NCBI GenBank assembly: GCA_963736715.1
Contig: CAVTQA010000019.1
Span: 248,001-312,000 of the forward strand
Source of the DNA: AP-15 sp963736715
GTDB lineage: Bacteria; Pseudomonadota; Alphaproteobacteria; ATCC43930; CGMCC-115725
Length of the DNA: 64,000 bases
Direction of reading: 5' to 3'
The position numbers were made by a program, and so were the translations under genes. A model generated the notes under the pieces. That model was not told where the DNA came from, did not search any database, and saw only the letters and a program-made list of their open reading frames with translations. Below, piece after piece: positions 50,872-60,169 of the stretch (the stretch's first letter is position 1; the number at the start of each line of letters is the position of its first letter).

Positions 50872-51756
50872 TCAAGATCGGCGCGCGGGTGCCAGCAATT
50901 CTAGAATTTTGCTGTCGACAACGTGCCGCGAACCCTGGGGGCTGATCGGCTGGATGCAGACATGGTCGGCGCCGGCGTCCCAATATTCCTCGATGCGGGC
51001 GCGGATCGCGCTCTCGTCGCCCCACGCCACCAGAGCGTCGAGAAAGCGATCCGAGCCGCCGCCGGCGAGGTCGTTGTCGCCAAAGTTCTGGCGCCGCCAG
51101 CTGTTGACGTAGTTATCCAGTTGGAGATAGCGGGAGAGCGCCTCGCGTGCCGCCTGATGCGCCTTGGCACGGTCGGTTTCGAGCAGCACCCAGACTTCAG
51201 GGCACAGCAGCTTGCCAGGGCCAAGGATCGCGCGGGCCTCCGCCGTATGCTGCACCGTCGTGTTGTAGGGATGCGCGCCGTCGGCGAATTCGGCCGATAA
51301 CTTCAGCATCCGCGGCCCCAGTGCCGCGACGACCCTCAGCGGCTTTTCGGGTGGCATCGGCGCCTGATAGGGCGCTTCGCGCATCGCCGCCAGATAGGCT
51401 CGCATCGTCGCGACCGGCTTGCCGTAAGTATGGCCGCGCAGTTGTTGGACCATCCCCTGGTGCGACACGCCGACCCCGAGCAGGAAACGCCCGCCCGATT
51501 GCTCGTTCAGAGCACGCTGGCCATTCGCCATCGCCATCGCGTCGCGGGCATAGATATTGGCGATTCCCGTTGCGATGATCAGCTTTTGTGTGTTCGCGAG
51601 CAGCCAGGAAGAGTGCACCAGCGCATTCCGTCCACGGCTTTCGGGGATCCACAGCGCGACATACCCCCACTCCTCGACCCGTTTCGCGAACGATGCCGCC
51701 GCCGCTGCGGTCATGCTGTCCATCGAGATCCAAACGCCGAGTTTTCCTAGTTCCAT
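50872..51756 (-). CDS. Luciferase-like F420-type oxidoreductase
   Basis: A 294-residue LLM-class TIM barrel: LGVWISMDSM at the start, EEWGYVALWIPESRGRNALVHSSWLLANT, IATGIANIYARDAMAMANGQRALNEQSGGRFLLGVGVSH and LRVVAALGPRMLKLSAEFADGAHPYN. These are the markers of the TIGR03620-like F420-dependent LLM subgroup. F420 use is a family tendency, not shown by the sequence. This is the third luciferase-like gene in the window, but it stands alone next to apaG. Confidence 0.85.
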   Translation of the reverse strand: MELGKLGVWISMDSMTAAAAASFAKRVEEWGYVALWIPESRGRNALVHSSWLLANTQKLIIATGIANIYARDAMAMANGQRALNEQSGGRFLLGVGVSHQGMVQQLRGHTYGKPVATMRAYLAAMREAPYQAPMPPEKPLRVVAALGPRMLKLSAEFADGAHPYNTTVQHTAEARAILGPGKLLCPEVWVLLETDRAKAHQAAREALSRYLQLDNYVNSWRRQNFGDNDLAGGGSDRFLDALVAWGDESAIRARIEEYWDAGADHVCIQPISPQGSRHVVDSKILELLAPARRS

Positions 51757-51998
51757 CGCCGGCCCCTCCTGCAGATGACCGCGCGAGTGTGAATCGCCGC
51801 ACTCGCTGCGTCCAGCCCTTCGGCACCAGACGGGAACTCGTCGGGAACATGAGGCAATTCCCGCCTGTATTCATTCAGGGATGCTGGCTCGGGTTTTGCA
51901 ACGCCGGACCCCCTGAATATCCGGTGTGGCGCTGGTCCATTAACGGCTTAGCTACTGGTTGTTGGAGATGAATGGGGTCGGGGGTCCGGAGAAGCTCG
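51757..51998. other. Intergenic region, no gene seen
   Basis: 242 bp between the F420-type gene (minus) and the small 55-aa gene (plus), so probably a divergent promoter region. No repeat or palindrome was recognised. Confidence 0.45.
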
Positions 51999-52166
51999 AT
52001 GGACGACAAAATCACAGAGTATTCGCTCGCCGAACTGGTTGAAGATCCCCTGGTCGGCCTTTTGATGAAGAGTGACGGCGTCGATCGCCGCAGCATCGAG
52101 CTTCTGTTCGAGCGCGTCGCACGCAGCGCCAGGTACCGCGAGGCCGCACCGTGTCCGAACTGCTGA
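51999..52166 (+). CDS. Small conserved-looking protein (55 aa)
   Basis: MDDKITEYSLAELVEDPLV opens a 55-residue acidic protein with a helical core (LLMKSDGVDRRSIELLFERVARSA). No domain name is known to me, but the composition is that of a real small soluble protein, and GGAGAAG stands just upstream of the ATG. It overlaps the following membrane protein gene by 16 nt, so the two are probably translated together. Function unknown. Confidence 0.6.
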   Translation: MDDKITEYSLAELVEDPLVGLLMKSDGVDRRSIELLFERVARSARYREAAPCPNC

Positions 52167-52429
52167 TCGCCGTGGGCGGCTTGGGGGTGCTGGCGGCGAC
52201 CGCCGCCCTTTGGTTGGAAACCACGCGCCGGATCGGCCAGCGCGGCTTCGCCGGTCTGCTCGCACTGCCTATGGCCTCGAGCGTGTTTTCCGTCCTCGCT
52301 TGGGCCACGACCGCGATTGCGCGCATCGTACCTCTGCCGCTTACCTGGGCATTCACGATTGCACTCGCTGTTATTGTCGCGGCGCGCTTATATCGAGAAT
52401 TGCAGGTTTTGCCGGCCGGACCGCGCTGA
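52151..52429 (+). CDS. Small membrane protein (92 aa)
   Basis: Starts with GTG inside the end of the 55-aa gene. It contains two or three hydrophobic helices (LIAVGGLGVLAATAALWL, SVFSVLAWATTAI, LTWAFTIALAVIVAARL) joined by short charged turns. No family is recognised. Same-strand overlap with the preceding small gene suggests a shared transcript. Confidence 0.6.
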   Translation: MSELLIAVGGLGVLAATAALWLETTRRIGQRGFAGLLALPMASSVFSVLAWATTAIARIVPLPLTWAFTIALAVIVAARLYRELQVLPAGPR

Positions 52430-52508
52430 GCCTCTCGCCGGGTTAGTGGTCCTTGCCCTCGCCGAATATCCGGGTTTGCGCGGCGGGGCTCTTGCCCAGC
52501 CGTGACGA

Positions 52509-53735
52509 GTGCGCGATATCAGGGCGGCGCAGATGCCGACCCTCTTCCTCATCGTTTTTGTCGATCTCGTCGGGTTTGGCCTCGTAATCCCGCTTTTGCC
52601 GTTCTATGCGCTGCGTTTTGCCGCTTCGCCGCAACAGGTGACGGTGCTGCTGGCAATCTATTCGCTGATGCAATTGTTCACCGCACCGCTCTGGGGAAGG
52701 CTCAGCGATCGTGTCGGCAGGCGCCCGGTGCTGATGGTCAGCATGGCCGCGTCGGTGCTCGCCTATCTTTGGATCGGCAGCGCAACGGCACTGTGGATGC
52801 TGTTTGCCGCCCGCGCCCTCGCCGGCGCCGGCGCCGGCAACATCGCCGCGGCACAGGCCTATATCGCCGACATCACAAAACCGGAGGACCGGGCTAGAGG
52901 GATGGGCCTCATCGGCGCGGCCTTCGGCCTCGGCTTCATCATCGGTCCGGCCTTGGGCGGGTTACTCGCCGGAAACAATCCGGCGACCGCCGATGTAGAG
53001 ACCCCGGCATGGGTCGCCGCCGGGCTGTCGTTCCTCGCCCTTAGCGGGGTCGCCCTGCTGTTGCGCGAAAGCCGGCCGGCCGACCAGCGTGGCGGCGGTC
53101 CTTCGCGCAGCCGCTTGGCGGCGATCCTAGGCGTACTGGGCCGCCCAGCGCTGTCGCGCCTGATACTGATCTTCTTTCTCGTAATCCTGGCCTTTGCCGG
53201 GATGGAGAGCACCTTCGCTCTGTGGGCCGTCGGGCAATTCGGCTGGGGCCCGCGTCAGGTCGGCTATGTCTTCTCCTACGTCGGTATTCTCTCCGCGATC
53301 CTGCAGGGCGGGCTGATTGGGCGGCTAACTCAGCTCTTCGGCGAGGAGCGCCTGCTGTTCTGCGGCCTCGCACTGATCGGTGCCGGACTCCTTACTTTGC
53401 CCTTTGCGCGCAGCCTTGCAGTGCTCGCTCCCGCGATCAGCGCGCTGGCGACCGGCATGGGTCTGACACAGCCGTCGCTCAACAGCCTGATCTCGCGCCG
53501 GGCCGGACGTGACGAACAGGGTGAAGTTTTGGGCGTCTCGCAATCGGTAGGCAGCCTTTCGCGAGTGGTCGGCCCTGCCGCCGCGGGCTTCTTCTTTGGC
53601 GAGTTCGGCCGCAATGCGGCTTTTTTTTGGGGAGCGGTGTTGGTCGCCGCCGCCTTGTTGGTCGCGCTGAGGCTCATCCGCGCTCTCGGTGCAGCGGAAC
53701 TTGCGGACCCCGAACCGGTGGAGCCTACTCGGTGA
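52509..53735 (+). CDS. MFS efflux transporter (TetA-like)
   Basis: A 408-residue protein with 12 membrane helices and the drug-H+ antiporter signature: IVFVDLVGFGLVIPLLPFYA in helix 1 and motif A WGRLSDRVGRRPVL between helices 2 and 3. GAAFGLGFIIGPALGGLLAG carries the motif C-like gxxxGPxxGG of exporters. It would export a small compound from the cytoplasm; no claim of tetracycline use is made. Start GTG 52509 or ATG 52533. The next gene's GTG overlaps this stop by 4 nt (GTGA), so it is likely coupled to the Atm1-type transporter. Confidence 0.9.
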   Translation: MRDIRAAQMPTLFLIVFVDLVGFGLVIPLLPFYALRFAASPQQVTVLLAIYSLMQLFTAPLWGRLSDRVGRRPVLMVSMAASVLAYLWIGSATALWMLFAARALAGAGAGNIAAAQAYIADITKPEDRARGMGLIGAAFGLGFIIGPALGGLLAGNNPATADVETPAWVAAGLSFLALSGVALLLRESRPADQRGGGPSRSRLAAILGVLGRPALSRLILIFFLVILAFAGMESTFALWAVGQFGWGPRQVGYVFSYVGILSAILQGGLIGRLTQLFGEERLLFCGLALIGAGLLTLPFARSLAVLAPAISALATGMGLTQPSLNSLISRRAGRDEQGEVLGVSQSVGSLSRVVGPAAAGFFFGEFGRNAAFFWGAVLVAAALLVALRLIRALGAAELADPEPVEPTR

Positions 53736-55573
53736 GCCCGCGTGGGCGCCCGGTCGCCGCAGTCGGTCCGCCGCGCCAGAAGGGCCGCCTGAAGGACGAA
53801 CTGCGCGCGCTCAAATCGTTGACGCCTTATCTGTGGCCGCGCGATTCCTTCGGGCTGCGGATGCGGGTCGTGCTGGCGCTGGTGTTTCTGCTCGCCGGCA
53901 AGCTCGTCAACATCAGCGTCCCCCTTCTTTACAAGCATGCCGTGGACGCGCTTTCGCCGGCCCACGTCGCGATCGCCGTGCCGGTGGGATTGGTCGTCGC
54001 GTACGGCCTCGCCCGGGTGATGTCGCAAGGATTCAACGAGCTGCGCAACGCCGTCTTCGCGAAAGTCAGCCAGCGGGCGATCCGCCGGATGGCGCTGTCG
54101 GCCTTTCGCCACATCCATGCTTTGTCGCTGCGTTTTCATCTCGAGCGCCGCACCGGCGGGCTGTCGCGCGCCGTCGAGCGCGGCACGGCGGGGATCGATT
54201 TCCTGCTCTCCTTTATGCTGTTCAACGTCGTGCCGACCTTGCTCGAGATCCTGCTGGTCTGCGGGATCCTCTGGAGGCTGTTCAACTGGACCTTTGCCGC
54301 CGTCACGTTCGCGACGATCCTCGTCTACATCACCTTTACCTTCTCTATGACCGATTGGCGGGTGCGCTTTCGGCGCGAGATGAACGAGCGCAACACCGAA
54401 TCCAACACCAACGCTGTCGACAGTTTGCTGAACTACGAGACGGTCAAGTATTTCGCCAATGAGGAGCACGAAGCGCGCCGATATGATTCGGCGCTGCAGG
54501 CTTATGAACGCGCCGCGGTCAAGAGCGAGACCACCCTGACCCTGCTCAACCTCGGTCAGGGCACTATCATCGCGATCGGGCTCGTCGGGGTGATGATTCT
54601 CGCAGGACGAGGCGTCGCGGCAGCGGAAATGACGGTTGGCGACTTCGTGCTGGTCAACGCCTATCTGCTCCAGCTCTACACGCCGCTCAACTTCCTAGGC
54701 ATGGTCTATCGCAACATCAAGCAGTCACTGACCGACCTCGAGCAGATGACGGCGCTCCTGGCGGTCAGGCCCGAGATCGTGGACCGACCCGATGCGACGG
54801 ACCTGAAGATCAGGGCGGGTATGGTTGCTTTTCACAGGGTCGATTTCCACTACGATCTCAGGCGGCCGATTCTGTCCGATGTCGATTTCTATGTCGCGCC
54901 CGGCGCAACGGTCGCCATCGTCGGCCCGAGCGGAGCCGGGAAATCGACGATTGCGCGGCTCCTCTTCCGTTTCTACGATGTCAATGCCGGCTCGATCGAG
55001 ATCGACGGCCAGGACATCCGCAATGTGACCCAGGACAGCCTGCGCCGCGCAATCGGCGTAGTGCCTCAGGACACGGTGCTGTTCAACGACACGATCTATT
55101 ACAACATCGCCTATGGCCGTCCCGAAGCAACTCGGGCGGAAATCGAGGAAGCCGCACGGCTCGCTCGCATCCACGATTTCATAACGACGTTGCCGGACGG
55201 CTACGGAACAATGGTCGGCGAACGTGGCCTAAAGCTATCGGGCGGCGAGAAGCAGCGCGTCGCGATTGCCCGCGTCATTCTGAAGGCGCCACAGATCTTG
55301 ATATTCGACGAGGCGACCTCGGCGCTGGACACCAAGACCGAACGCGAAATCCAGGCGAGCCTCGCCGAAGTCTCTACCGGCCGCACCACGCTCGTCATCG
55401 CTCACCGGCTGTCGACAATCGTCGATGCCGATGAGATTCTGGTGCTGGACCGCGGGCATATCGTCGAGCGCGGCCACCACGCGGAGCTGCTGCTCCGCCG
55501 CGGCGTCTATGCGGCCATGTGGGCCCGCCAGCAAGAGGCCGTTCGGCGCGAAGCTGCCCTCGCGGCCGATTGA
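53732..55573 (+). CDS. Atm1/HMT1-type ABC exporter, fused permease-ATPase
   Basis: A half-transporter of 613 aa: six membrane helices to about residue 330, then a nucleotide-binding domain with Walker A GPSGAGKST, signature LSGGEKQRVAIARV and Walker B ILIFDEATSALD. The ALSLRFHLERRTGGLSRAVERGTAGI and NETVKYFANE-like section (NYETVKYFANEEHE) are hallmarks of the Atm1/HMT1 class, which exports glutathione- or sulfur-containing species. GTG 53732 overlaps the preceding stop. A separate receiver-domain gene follows 29 bp later. Confidence 0.93.
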   Translation: MSPRGRPVAAVGPPRQKGRLKDELRALKSLTPYLWPRDSFGLRMRVVLALVFLLAGKLVNISVPLLYKHAVDALSPAHVAIAVPVGLVVAYGLARVMSQGFNELRNAVFAKVSQRAIRRMALSAFRHIHALSLRFHLERRTGGLSRAVERGTAGIDFLLSFMLFNVVPTLLEILLVCGILWRLFNWTFAAVTFATILVYITFTFSMTDWRVRFRREMNERNTESNTNAVDSLLNYETVKYFANEEHEARRYDSALQAYERAAVKSETTLTLLNLGQGTIIAIGLVGVMILAGRGVAAAEMTVGDFVLVNAYLLQLYTPLNFLGMVYRNIKQSLTDLEQMTALLAVRPEIVDRPDATDLKIRAGMVAFHRVDFHYDLRRPILSDVDFYVAPGATVAIVGPSGAGKSTIARLLFRFYDVNAGSIEIDGQDIRNVTQDSLRRAIGVVPQDTVLFNDTIYYNIAYGRPEATRAEIEEAARLARIHDFITTLPDGYGTMVGERGLKLSGGEKQRVAIARVILKAPQILIFDEATSALDTKTEREIQASLAEVSTGRTTLVIAHRLSTIVDADEILVLDRGHIVERGHHAELLLRRGVYAAMWARQQEAVRREAALAAD

Positions 55574-55602
55574 ACGAAGCAGCTGCCATAACGGGGAGAC
55601 AA

Positions 55603-56022
55603 ATGGCGCGGATTTGCAAAGTATTGATCGTCGAAAACGATGATGACGTGCGCGATCTGCTGGGCGACATTTTCCACGACGAAGGTTTCCGCTTCGCGAT
55701 GGTCAAAACCGGTGCGGAAATGCGCGACGCGCTCCACGAGGATGACTACGACATCGTCGTCATCGACGTGACCCAGCCGGGACACGAGGATGGCTTTGCA
55801 CTCGCCGAAATTGCGCGCGATCAGGGATGCGGCCCGATCCTGGTGACCGGTGATCATCGGCATCTGGAGCGCCTCCAGGTCGGCGGCCAGCACTATCTGC
55901 TGAAGCCCTTCCGGGTACAGCAGCTCGTCGACGTGGTCGACAAAGTCCTGGCGGAGACGGCCGCTAAATGCGTGCGCCGCAAGCGCGGCGACGGATCCTT
56001 CTTTCCTGCCCGGATGGGGTGA
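55603..56022 (+). CDS. Single-domain response regulator receiver
   Basis: A 139-residue CheY-like receiver: VLIVENDDDVRDLL carries the acidic pair, Asp55 in VVIDVTQPG is the phosphorylation site, GPILVTGDH holds the Thr, and LLKPF the conserved Lys. There is no output domain, so it works by protein-protein contact or as a phosphate relay. GGGGAG precedes the ATG. Its stop overlaps a possible GTG start of meaB by 4 nt. Confidence 0.9.
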   Translation: MARICKVLIVENDDDVRDLLGDIFHDEGFRFAMVKTGAEMRDALHEDDYDIVVIDVTQPGHEDGFALAEIARDQGCGPILVTGDHRHLERLQVGGQHYLLKPFRVQQLVDVVDKVLAETAAKCVRRKRGDGSFFPARMG

Positions 56023-56999
56023 CCGGCGCAGCGCTGCTCCGGGCTCTGCGGCGGGGTGACCGGCGGGCGCTCGCGCGGGCCATAACCCTGGCCGAATTGT
56101 CACGGCCGGACCATCGCGACGAGGCCGAGGAGCTGATCGAGACGCTCCTGCCCGAAACCGGGAAAGCCGTACGCGTCGGCATTTCCGGGCCGCCGGGGGC
56201 CGGTAAATCGACTTTTATCGAGCGCTTCGGCCTCGCAGGCATTGCGCTCGGACGGCGGGTCGCGGTGCTCGCCGTCGATCCCGCCTCAAAACGCGGTGGC
56301 GGCGCGATCCTCGGCGACAAGACCCGTATGGCCGAGCTGGCGCGCGCGCCGGAAGCTTTCATCCGCCCGTCCTCCGCCGGGGACAGCCGTGGGGGCATCG
56401 CGCGCCGCACGCGCGAGGCCATCCTGCTCTGCGAGGCCGCAGGGTTCGATGCCGTCTTGGTCGAAACGGTGGGCGTTGGCCAGGCGGAAACCGCGGTCGC
56501 CGATATCGTCGACATGTTCGTCCTGATCCTGGCGCCGGCGGGAGGCGACGAGCTGCAAGGGATCAAGCGCGGCGCTATCGAGCTCGCCGATCTGGTGCTG
56601 GTAAACAAGGCCGACGGCGAACTCGCCGCCGTAGCGCACCGCACAGCCGCCGATTATACGAGCGCGATGGGGCTGATCCGGCCGCGCAATATCGAGTGGC
56701 GGGTCCTGGTCCGCGCCGTCTCCGCGCTCGAGGGGAACGGCATTCGCGAGGTCTGGGACGACGTCGATCGGTTCCACGCCGCACTCGAGCAAACTGGCGC
56801 CTGGTCGCGCCGGCGCACCGAGCAGGCGCGTGCGGCGCTGTGGGCCGAGATTGGCGACAGTTTGCTCGATCGTTTCCGGGCGGCATCCGCCGTCGCGCAA
56901 CACCTCGCTTGTCTCGAAGCGGAAGTCATGGCCGGCACACGCACTCCCAATGCGGCCGCTCGGCAACTGCTCGCCGCGTTCATGGGCGAGAGCCGATAG
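56019..56999 (+). CDS. meaB: MeaB-like GTPase (methylmalonyl-CoA mutase chaperone)
   Basis: A G3E P-loop GTPase of about 326 aa: Walker A GISGPPGAGKSTFIE, VDPASKRGGGAILGDKTRM, DAVLVETVGVGQAE (switch region) and NKAD for guanine binding. The C-terminal helical half fits MeaB/ArgK, which protects and reloads adenosylcobalamin-dependent mutases. A GTG at 56019 in a GTGA overlap is preferred, but an in-frame ATG at 55968 inside the receiver gene is also open. No mutase gene is adjacent, so its partner must be elsewhere in the genome. Confidence 0.93.
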   Translation: MTGAALLRALRRGDRRALARAITLAELSRPDHRDEAEELIETLLPETGKAVRVGISGPPGAGKSTFIERFGLAGIALGRRVAVLAVDPASKRGGGAILGDKTRMAELARAPEAFIRPSSAGDSRGGIARRTREAILLCEAAGFDAVLVETVGVGQAETAVADIVDMFVLILAPAGGDELQGIKRGAIELADLVLVNKADGELAAVAHRTAADYTSAMGLIRPRNIEWRVLVRAVSALEGNGIREVWDDVDRFHAALEQTGAWSRRRTEQARAALWAEIGDSLLDRFRAASAVAQHLACLEAEVMAGTRTPNAAARQLLAAFMGESR

Positions 57000-57202
57000 G
57001 GCTCGGCGTTAATCGCGACCGCATCCTCGGAGCCGATCGGGAGGGGGAATATAGGTTAGCGCAGATCTTCGCATAACCTCCTTGTCCCTCGCTGGCGGCT
57101 TGACCATCTGCAACCGGAGAAGCTAAAAACGGCTTAGCGCGCGGTTGCTGGAAAGAGCGGTCGCGCGCGCGTTTTTTTGGCGATGTTGGGTTGAGGTGCG
57201 GT

Positions 57203-57493
57203 ATGGCGCGCAAATGTGGGATCACCGGCAAGGGCGTCCAGGTCGGGCACAATGTCAGCCATTCCAACATCAAGACAAAGCGTCGGTTTCTGCCGAATCT
57301 GCAGCGGATTTCCGTCCTCTCGGATACCCTGGGCTCGGTCAAGTTACGCATCACCGCAGCGGCGCTGCGCACGATCGAGCACAAAGGCGGCGTCGACTCG
57401 TTTCTGCGTGAGACGCCGGACCGCAAACTGTCTCCGGAGATCCGTCGCCTGAAGCGCCGAGTCGAAAGAGCGGCGGAGCGGAACAGCGGCTAG
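57203..57493 (+). CDS. rpmB: 50S ribosomal protein L28
   Basis: MARKCGITGKGVQVGHNVSHSN and NIKTKRRFLPNLQ are the L28 signature, and the C-terminal basic helices (RRLKRRVERAAERN) are of the longer alphaproteobacterial form. The ATG at 57203 is the expected start; a longer frame to 57191 is not needed. A GC-rich stem ending in a T run (about 57138-57178) lies upstream and may terminate the meaB transcript. Confidence 0.96.
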   Translation: MARKCGITGKGVQVGHNVSHSNIKTKRRFLPNLQRISVLSDTLGSVKLRITAAALRTIEHKGGVDSFLRETPDRKLSPEIRRLKRRVERAAERNSG

Positions 57494-57604
57494 CGTCCCT
57501 TGCCCCACACTCGGCGGCGCTGTGGATGATGCGCGCGGACGGGGCGGACCGTATAACGAGCAACGAGCGATTCAGGCGCCGATCTTCCGAACTAACCCAG
57601 TTGG

Positions 57605-57799
57605 TTACGTAGCCGCCCACTCTTTAATTTCTTCCTTCTCGCGCTGGAGTTCTTTAATCTCCAGCCCAATCTCTTTCGCACGGGCGGCGTCGCCTTGGTC
57701 GAGAGCCTCCTTTTGTTGTACAAATCGATCTATAAGAAAGTCTTGAATTTCGGTTATCCGAGCCCGTTCTTCCGGGGTCAACCCGTTGTATTGTCCCAT
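57605..57799 (-). CDS. Small coiled-coil protein (64 aa)
   Basis: MGQYNGLTPEERARITEIQDF leads a charged, mostly alpha-helical protein with heptad-like Glu/Lys/Leu spacing (EIKELQREKEEIKEWA), probably a short coiled coil. AAGGAGG stands seven bases before the ATG (57807-57813 on the plus strand), which strongly supports the gene. No family name is recognised. It is on the opposite strand from rpmB. Confidence 0.7.
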   Translation of the reverse strand: MGQYNGLTPEERARITEIQDFLIDRFVQQKEALDQGDAARAKEIGLEIKELQREKEEIKEWAAT

Positions 57800-58384
57800 T
57801 GCCCATCCTCCTTCCTTCTGGATTCAAGGTGTTATTACGGCAACACCCAAGAAAAAGACTGAGTTCCCTCGCTATGTTGGGTGTTACAAAAGAGACTACT
57901 TGGGATCATCCAAAATTAACTCGATGCTTTTCAATATTTGCGTCAAAAGGCCGGCTCCAGGACCGGGGTCCCGCGGTTCCTACGGGTCTGCTCATGGGTC
58001 ACTGGGGCCTGTCGAATTGCTGGATCACCACAGTGCAGGACGGAAACACGTCCGCGTCTTGATTTGGGAGAGCCAGCGCTATGGAAATCTCGGAAAACCG
58101 CGAATCCGCAGCCGCCGCTTCGTTCGAATCCCTAGCCCTAGCCCTAGCGGCGGCGATGAAGTCGTGGATCGCCCTTCCGGTGTGCTCCACGCGTTCAACG
58201 GCGCCCGATGAGCCCATGCCCGAAGAAACCCGAAATAGAGCCAATCGTTAGATGCCAAGCTAATTGAGCTAATAGAATGAGGCAGAGTGAATGTCCGTCT
58301 AGACAGAGAAGTTGAACTGCTGCTAAACGCGGTTGGCCTCGGGAATAACGTGTTTCGGTGCGCCGTTCCCGGTCGGGGGACGGC
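57800..58384. other. Long gap with a short CCCTAG tandem repeat
   Basis: 585 bp without a supported gene. Open frames exist on both strands, but none has a ribosome binding site or recognisable sequence. At about 58133-58149 the hexamer CCCTAG is repeated about three times. The segment just upstream of 58385 must contain the tamA promoter. Confidence 0.55.
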
Positions 58385-60166
58385 ATGGGGGTTAGACGGT
58401 TCTTTTTGACGGTAGCGCTGACCACGGTGCTGGTGCCCGGTCCGACTGTCCGCGCCGATCTAAATTACCGGGCCGAGATTACCGGCGCGGAAGATAGTGA
58501 GCTCGCCGATCTGCTGGACAAGGTCTCCGAGCTGAAGACACTCGAGGACAAGCCGCCGGCGTCCGAAGAAGCGCTACGCCGGCGCGCCGACCGCGATCTC
58601 GGCCGGCTTACGGACGCCGCCCACAGCCTTGGCTATTGGGATGCGGAATTTTCCTACGAGGTCGACACCGCGGCCGATCCAGCAAAGGTTACGGTAAAGG
58701 TCGAGCCCGGCCCGCTCTACCATGTCGCCTCGGTCAGGGTTCAGGGTCCGGACGGTCAGCGCCTGGCAATCCCGACCGAACCCAAACTGCCGCTCAAACC
58801 CGGCGACCCGGCGCGCACCGCCCCCGTGGTCGCTACCGAAACGGCGCTCGTCGCGGCGCTCGGCGATAGCGGCCATCCTTTCGCCAAGGTGGAGGATCGC
58901 CGGGTCGAGCTCGACAAGACCGCGCAAACGATGGAAGTGACATACACGCTCGATCCGGGACCGGTGGAACGTTTTGGGCCGCTTGCGATCACCGGGCTCG
59001 AGCGGCTCGAGTCGGGTTATGTAGAGGGACGGATTCGCTGGCAGCGCGGTGCGGTCTATGACGAGGCCAAGGTCGAAGAGACCCGCCGTGCGCTGATCGC
59101 CAGCGGGTTGTTCAGCACGGTCCGGATCACGCCGCTGGCGGACCCCGACGACCCGGGGGATGTGCGGATGACAGTCGATGCGACGGAGCGGTTGCACCGC
59201 TCGATCGGTGTCGGACTTGCCTACAACACCAGCCAGGGCTTCGGCGCCCGTGCTTTCTGGGAAAACCGCAACCTGTTCGGCAACGCCGAAAATTTACGGC
59301 TCTCCGCCGAGGTCGGCCAGCAAATCGACGCGTTCCGGGCGAATTTCCGCCGTCCCGATTTTTTGGCCGTTGATCAGGACTTCCTGGCGACTGCCGAGAT
59401 CGCCAACGACACGCCGGTCGCCTATAATAGCCGGCGTGAGCTCGCCACGGCCGGGATCGAGCGCCGCCTCGACCGCTGGCTGACCGGCGGGCTCTCCCTC
59501 TTGGCCGAAAAAGCAAATGTCACCCAGTTGGCGAATGTCCCAGGGATGGGCACCCAGCGTTACGAGCTGGCCGGCCTGCCTGCCTATATCAAGCTCGACC
59601 AGACCGACAATCTGCTCAACCCGACAACCGGTTACCGCGCGCAGCTCAGCGTTACGCCGGCGCGCACCTTCTCCGGCTCGCGTCTTACGTTCGCGACGAA
59701 CCTGCTTGCGGGCAGCACCTATTGGGCGCTGGGCGACGAGCAACGGACGGTCCTGGCCGGCAAACTGGCGCTCGGCTCGCTCGACGGCGCCCCGCTATTT
59801 CAGCTGCCCGCCGACCAGCGCATTTATGCCGGCGGCGGCGGATCGATCCGTCCCTATGGTTGGCAACTGGCGGGACCGCTCGCCCCTAATAAAGACCCGA
59901 TCGGCGGGAGGTCGAGCCTGGTGCTCAACTTGGAAGCCCGCATCAAGATCACCGAAACGATCGGTGTCGTTCCCTTTGTTGATGCCGGCAGCTATTACGA
60001 GAGCCCGGTGCCGCAGCTCGGCCGCACGCTGCTTTACGGCGTAGGCATAGGGGCGCGCTATTACACGGCTTTCGGGCCGTTGCGGCTCGACCTAGCGACC
60101 CCGCTGCACAAGCGCAGCGCCGATTCCCCTATCCAGGTCTATATCAGCCTCGGCCAAGCCTTCTGA
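58385..60166 (+). CDS. tamA: TamA-like outer-membrane autotransporter assembly protein
   Basis: A 593-residue protein with a signal peptide (RRFFLTVALTTVLVPGPTVRA). Three POTRA-like repeats (about residues 25-270: VTVKVEPGPLYHVASVRV, VTYTLDPGPVERFGPLAITG) precede a C-terminal beta-barrel ending in VYISLGQAF, the expected Omp85-type terminal strand with a final Phe. This is the layout of TamA. No tamB gene follows; the adjacent segment holds a pseudogene. ATG 58385 has GGGGGA upstream. Confidence 0.88.
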   Translation: MGVRRFFLTVALTTVLVPGPTVRADLNYRAEITGAEDSELADLLDKVSELKTLEDKPPASEEALRRRADRDLGRLTDAAHSLGYWDAEFSYEVDTAADPAKVTVKVEPGPLYHVASVRVQGPDGQRLAIPTEPKLPLKPGDPARTAPVVATETALVAALGDSGHPFAKVEDRRVELDKTAQTMEVTYTLDPGPVERFGPLAITGLERLESGYVEGRIRWQRGAVYDEAKVEETRRALIASGLFSTVRITPLADPDDPGDVRMTVDATERLHRSIGVGLAYNTSQGFGARAFWENRNLFGNAENLRLSAEVGQQIDAFRANFRRPDFLAVDQDFLATAEIANDTPVAYNSRRELATAGIERRLDRWLTGGLSLLAEKANVTQLANVPGMGTQRYELAGLPAYIKLDQTDNLLNPTTGYRAQLSVTPARTFSGSRLTFATNLLAGSTYWALGDEQRTVLAGKLALGSLDGAPLFQLPADQRIYAGGGGSIRPYGWQLAGPLAPNKDPIGGRSSLVLNLEARIKITETIGVVPFVDAGSYYESPVPQLGRTLLYGVGIGARYYTAFGPLRLDLATPLHKRSADSPIQVYISLGQAF

Positions 60167-60169
60167 ACG

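Noticed and set aside
58115..58150. Possible tRNA T-arm (GTTCGAATCCC)
   Set aside because: The bases that should pair around the T-loop are not complementary, and no acceptor or anticodon arm can be built around it.
57786..58244. Hypothetical genes in the 57.8-58.4 kb gap (both strands)
   Set aside because: No ribosome binding site, no coherent composition and no recognisable sequence; the frames look random.
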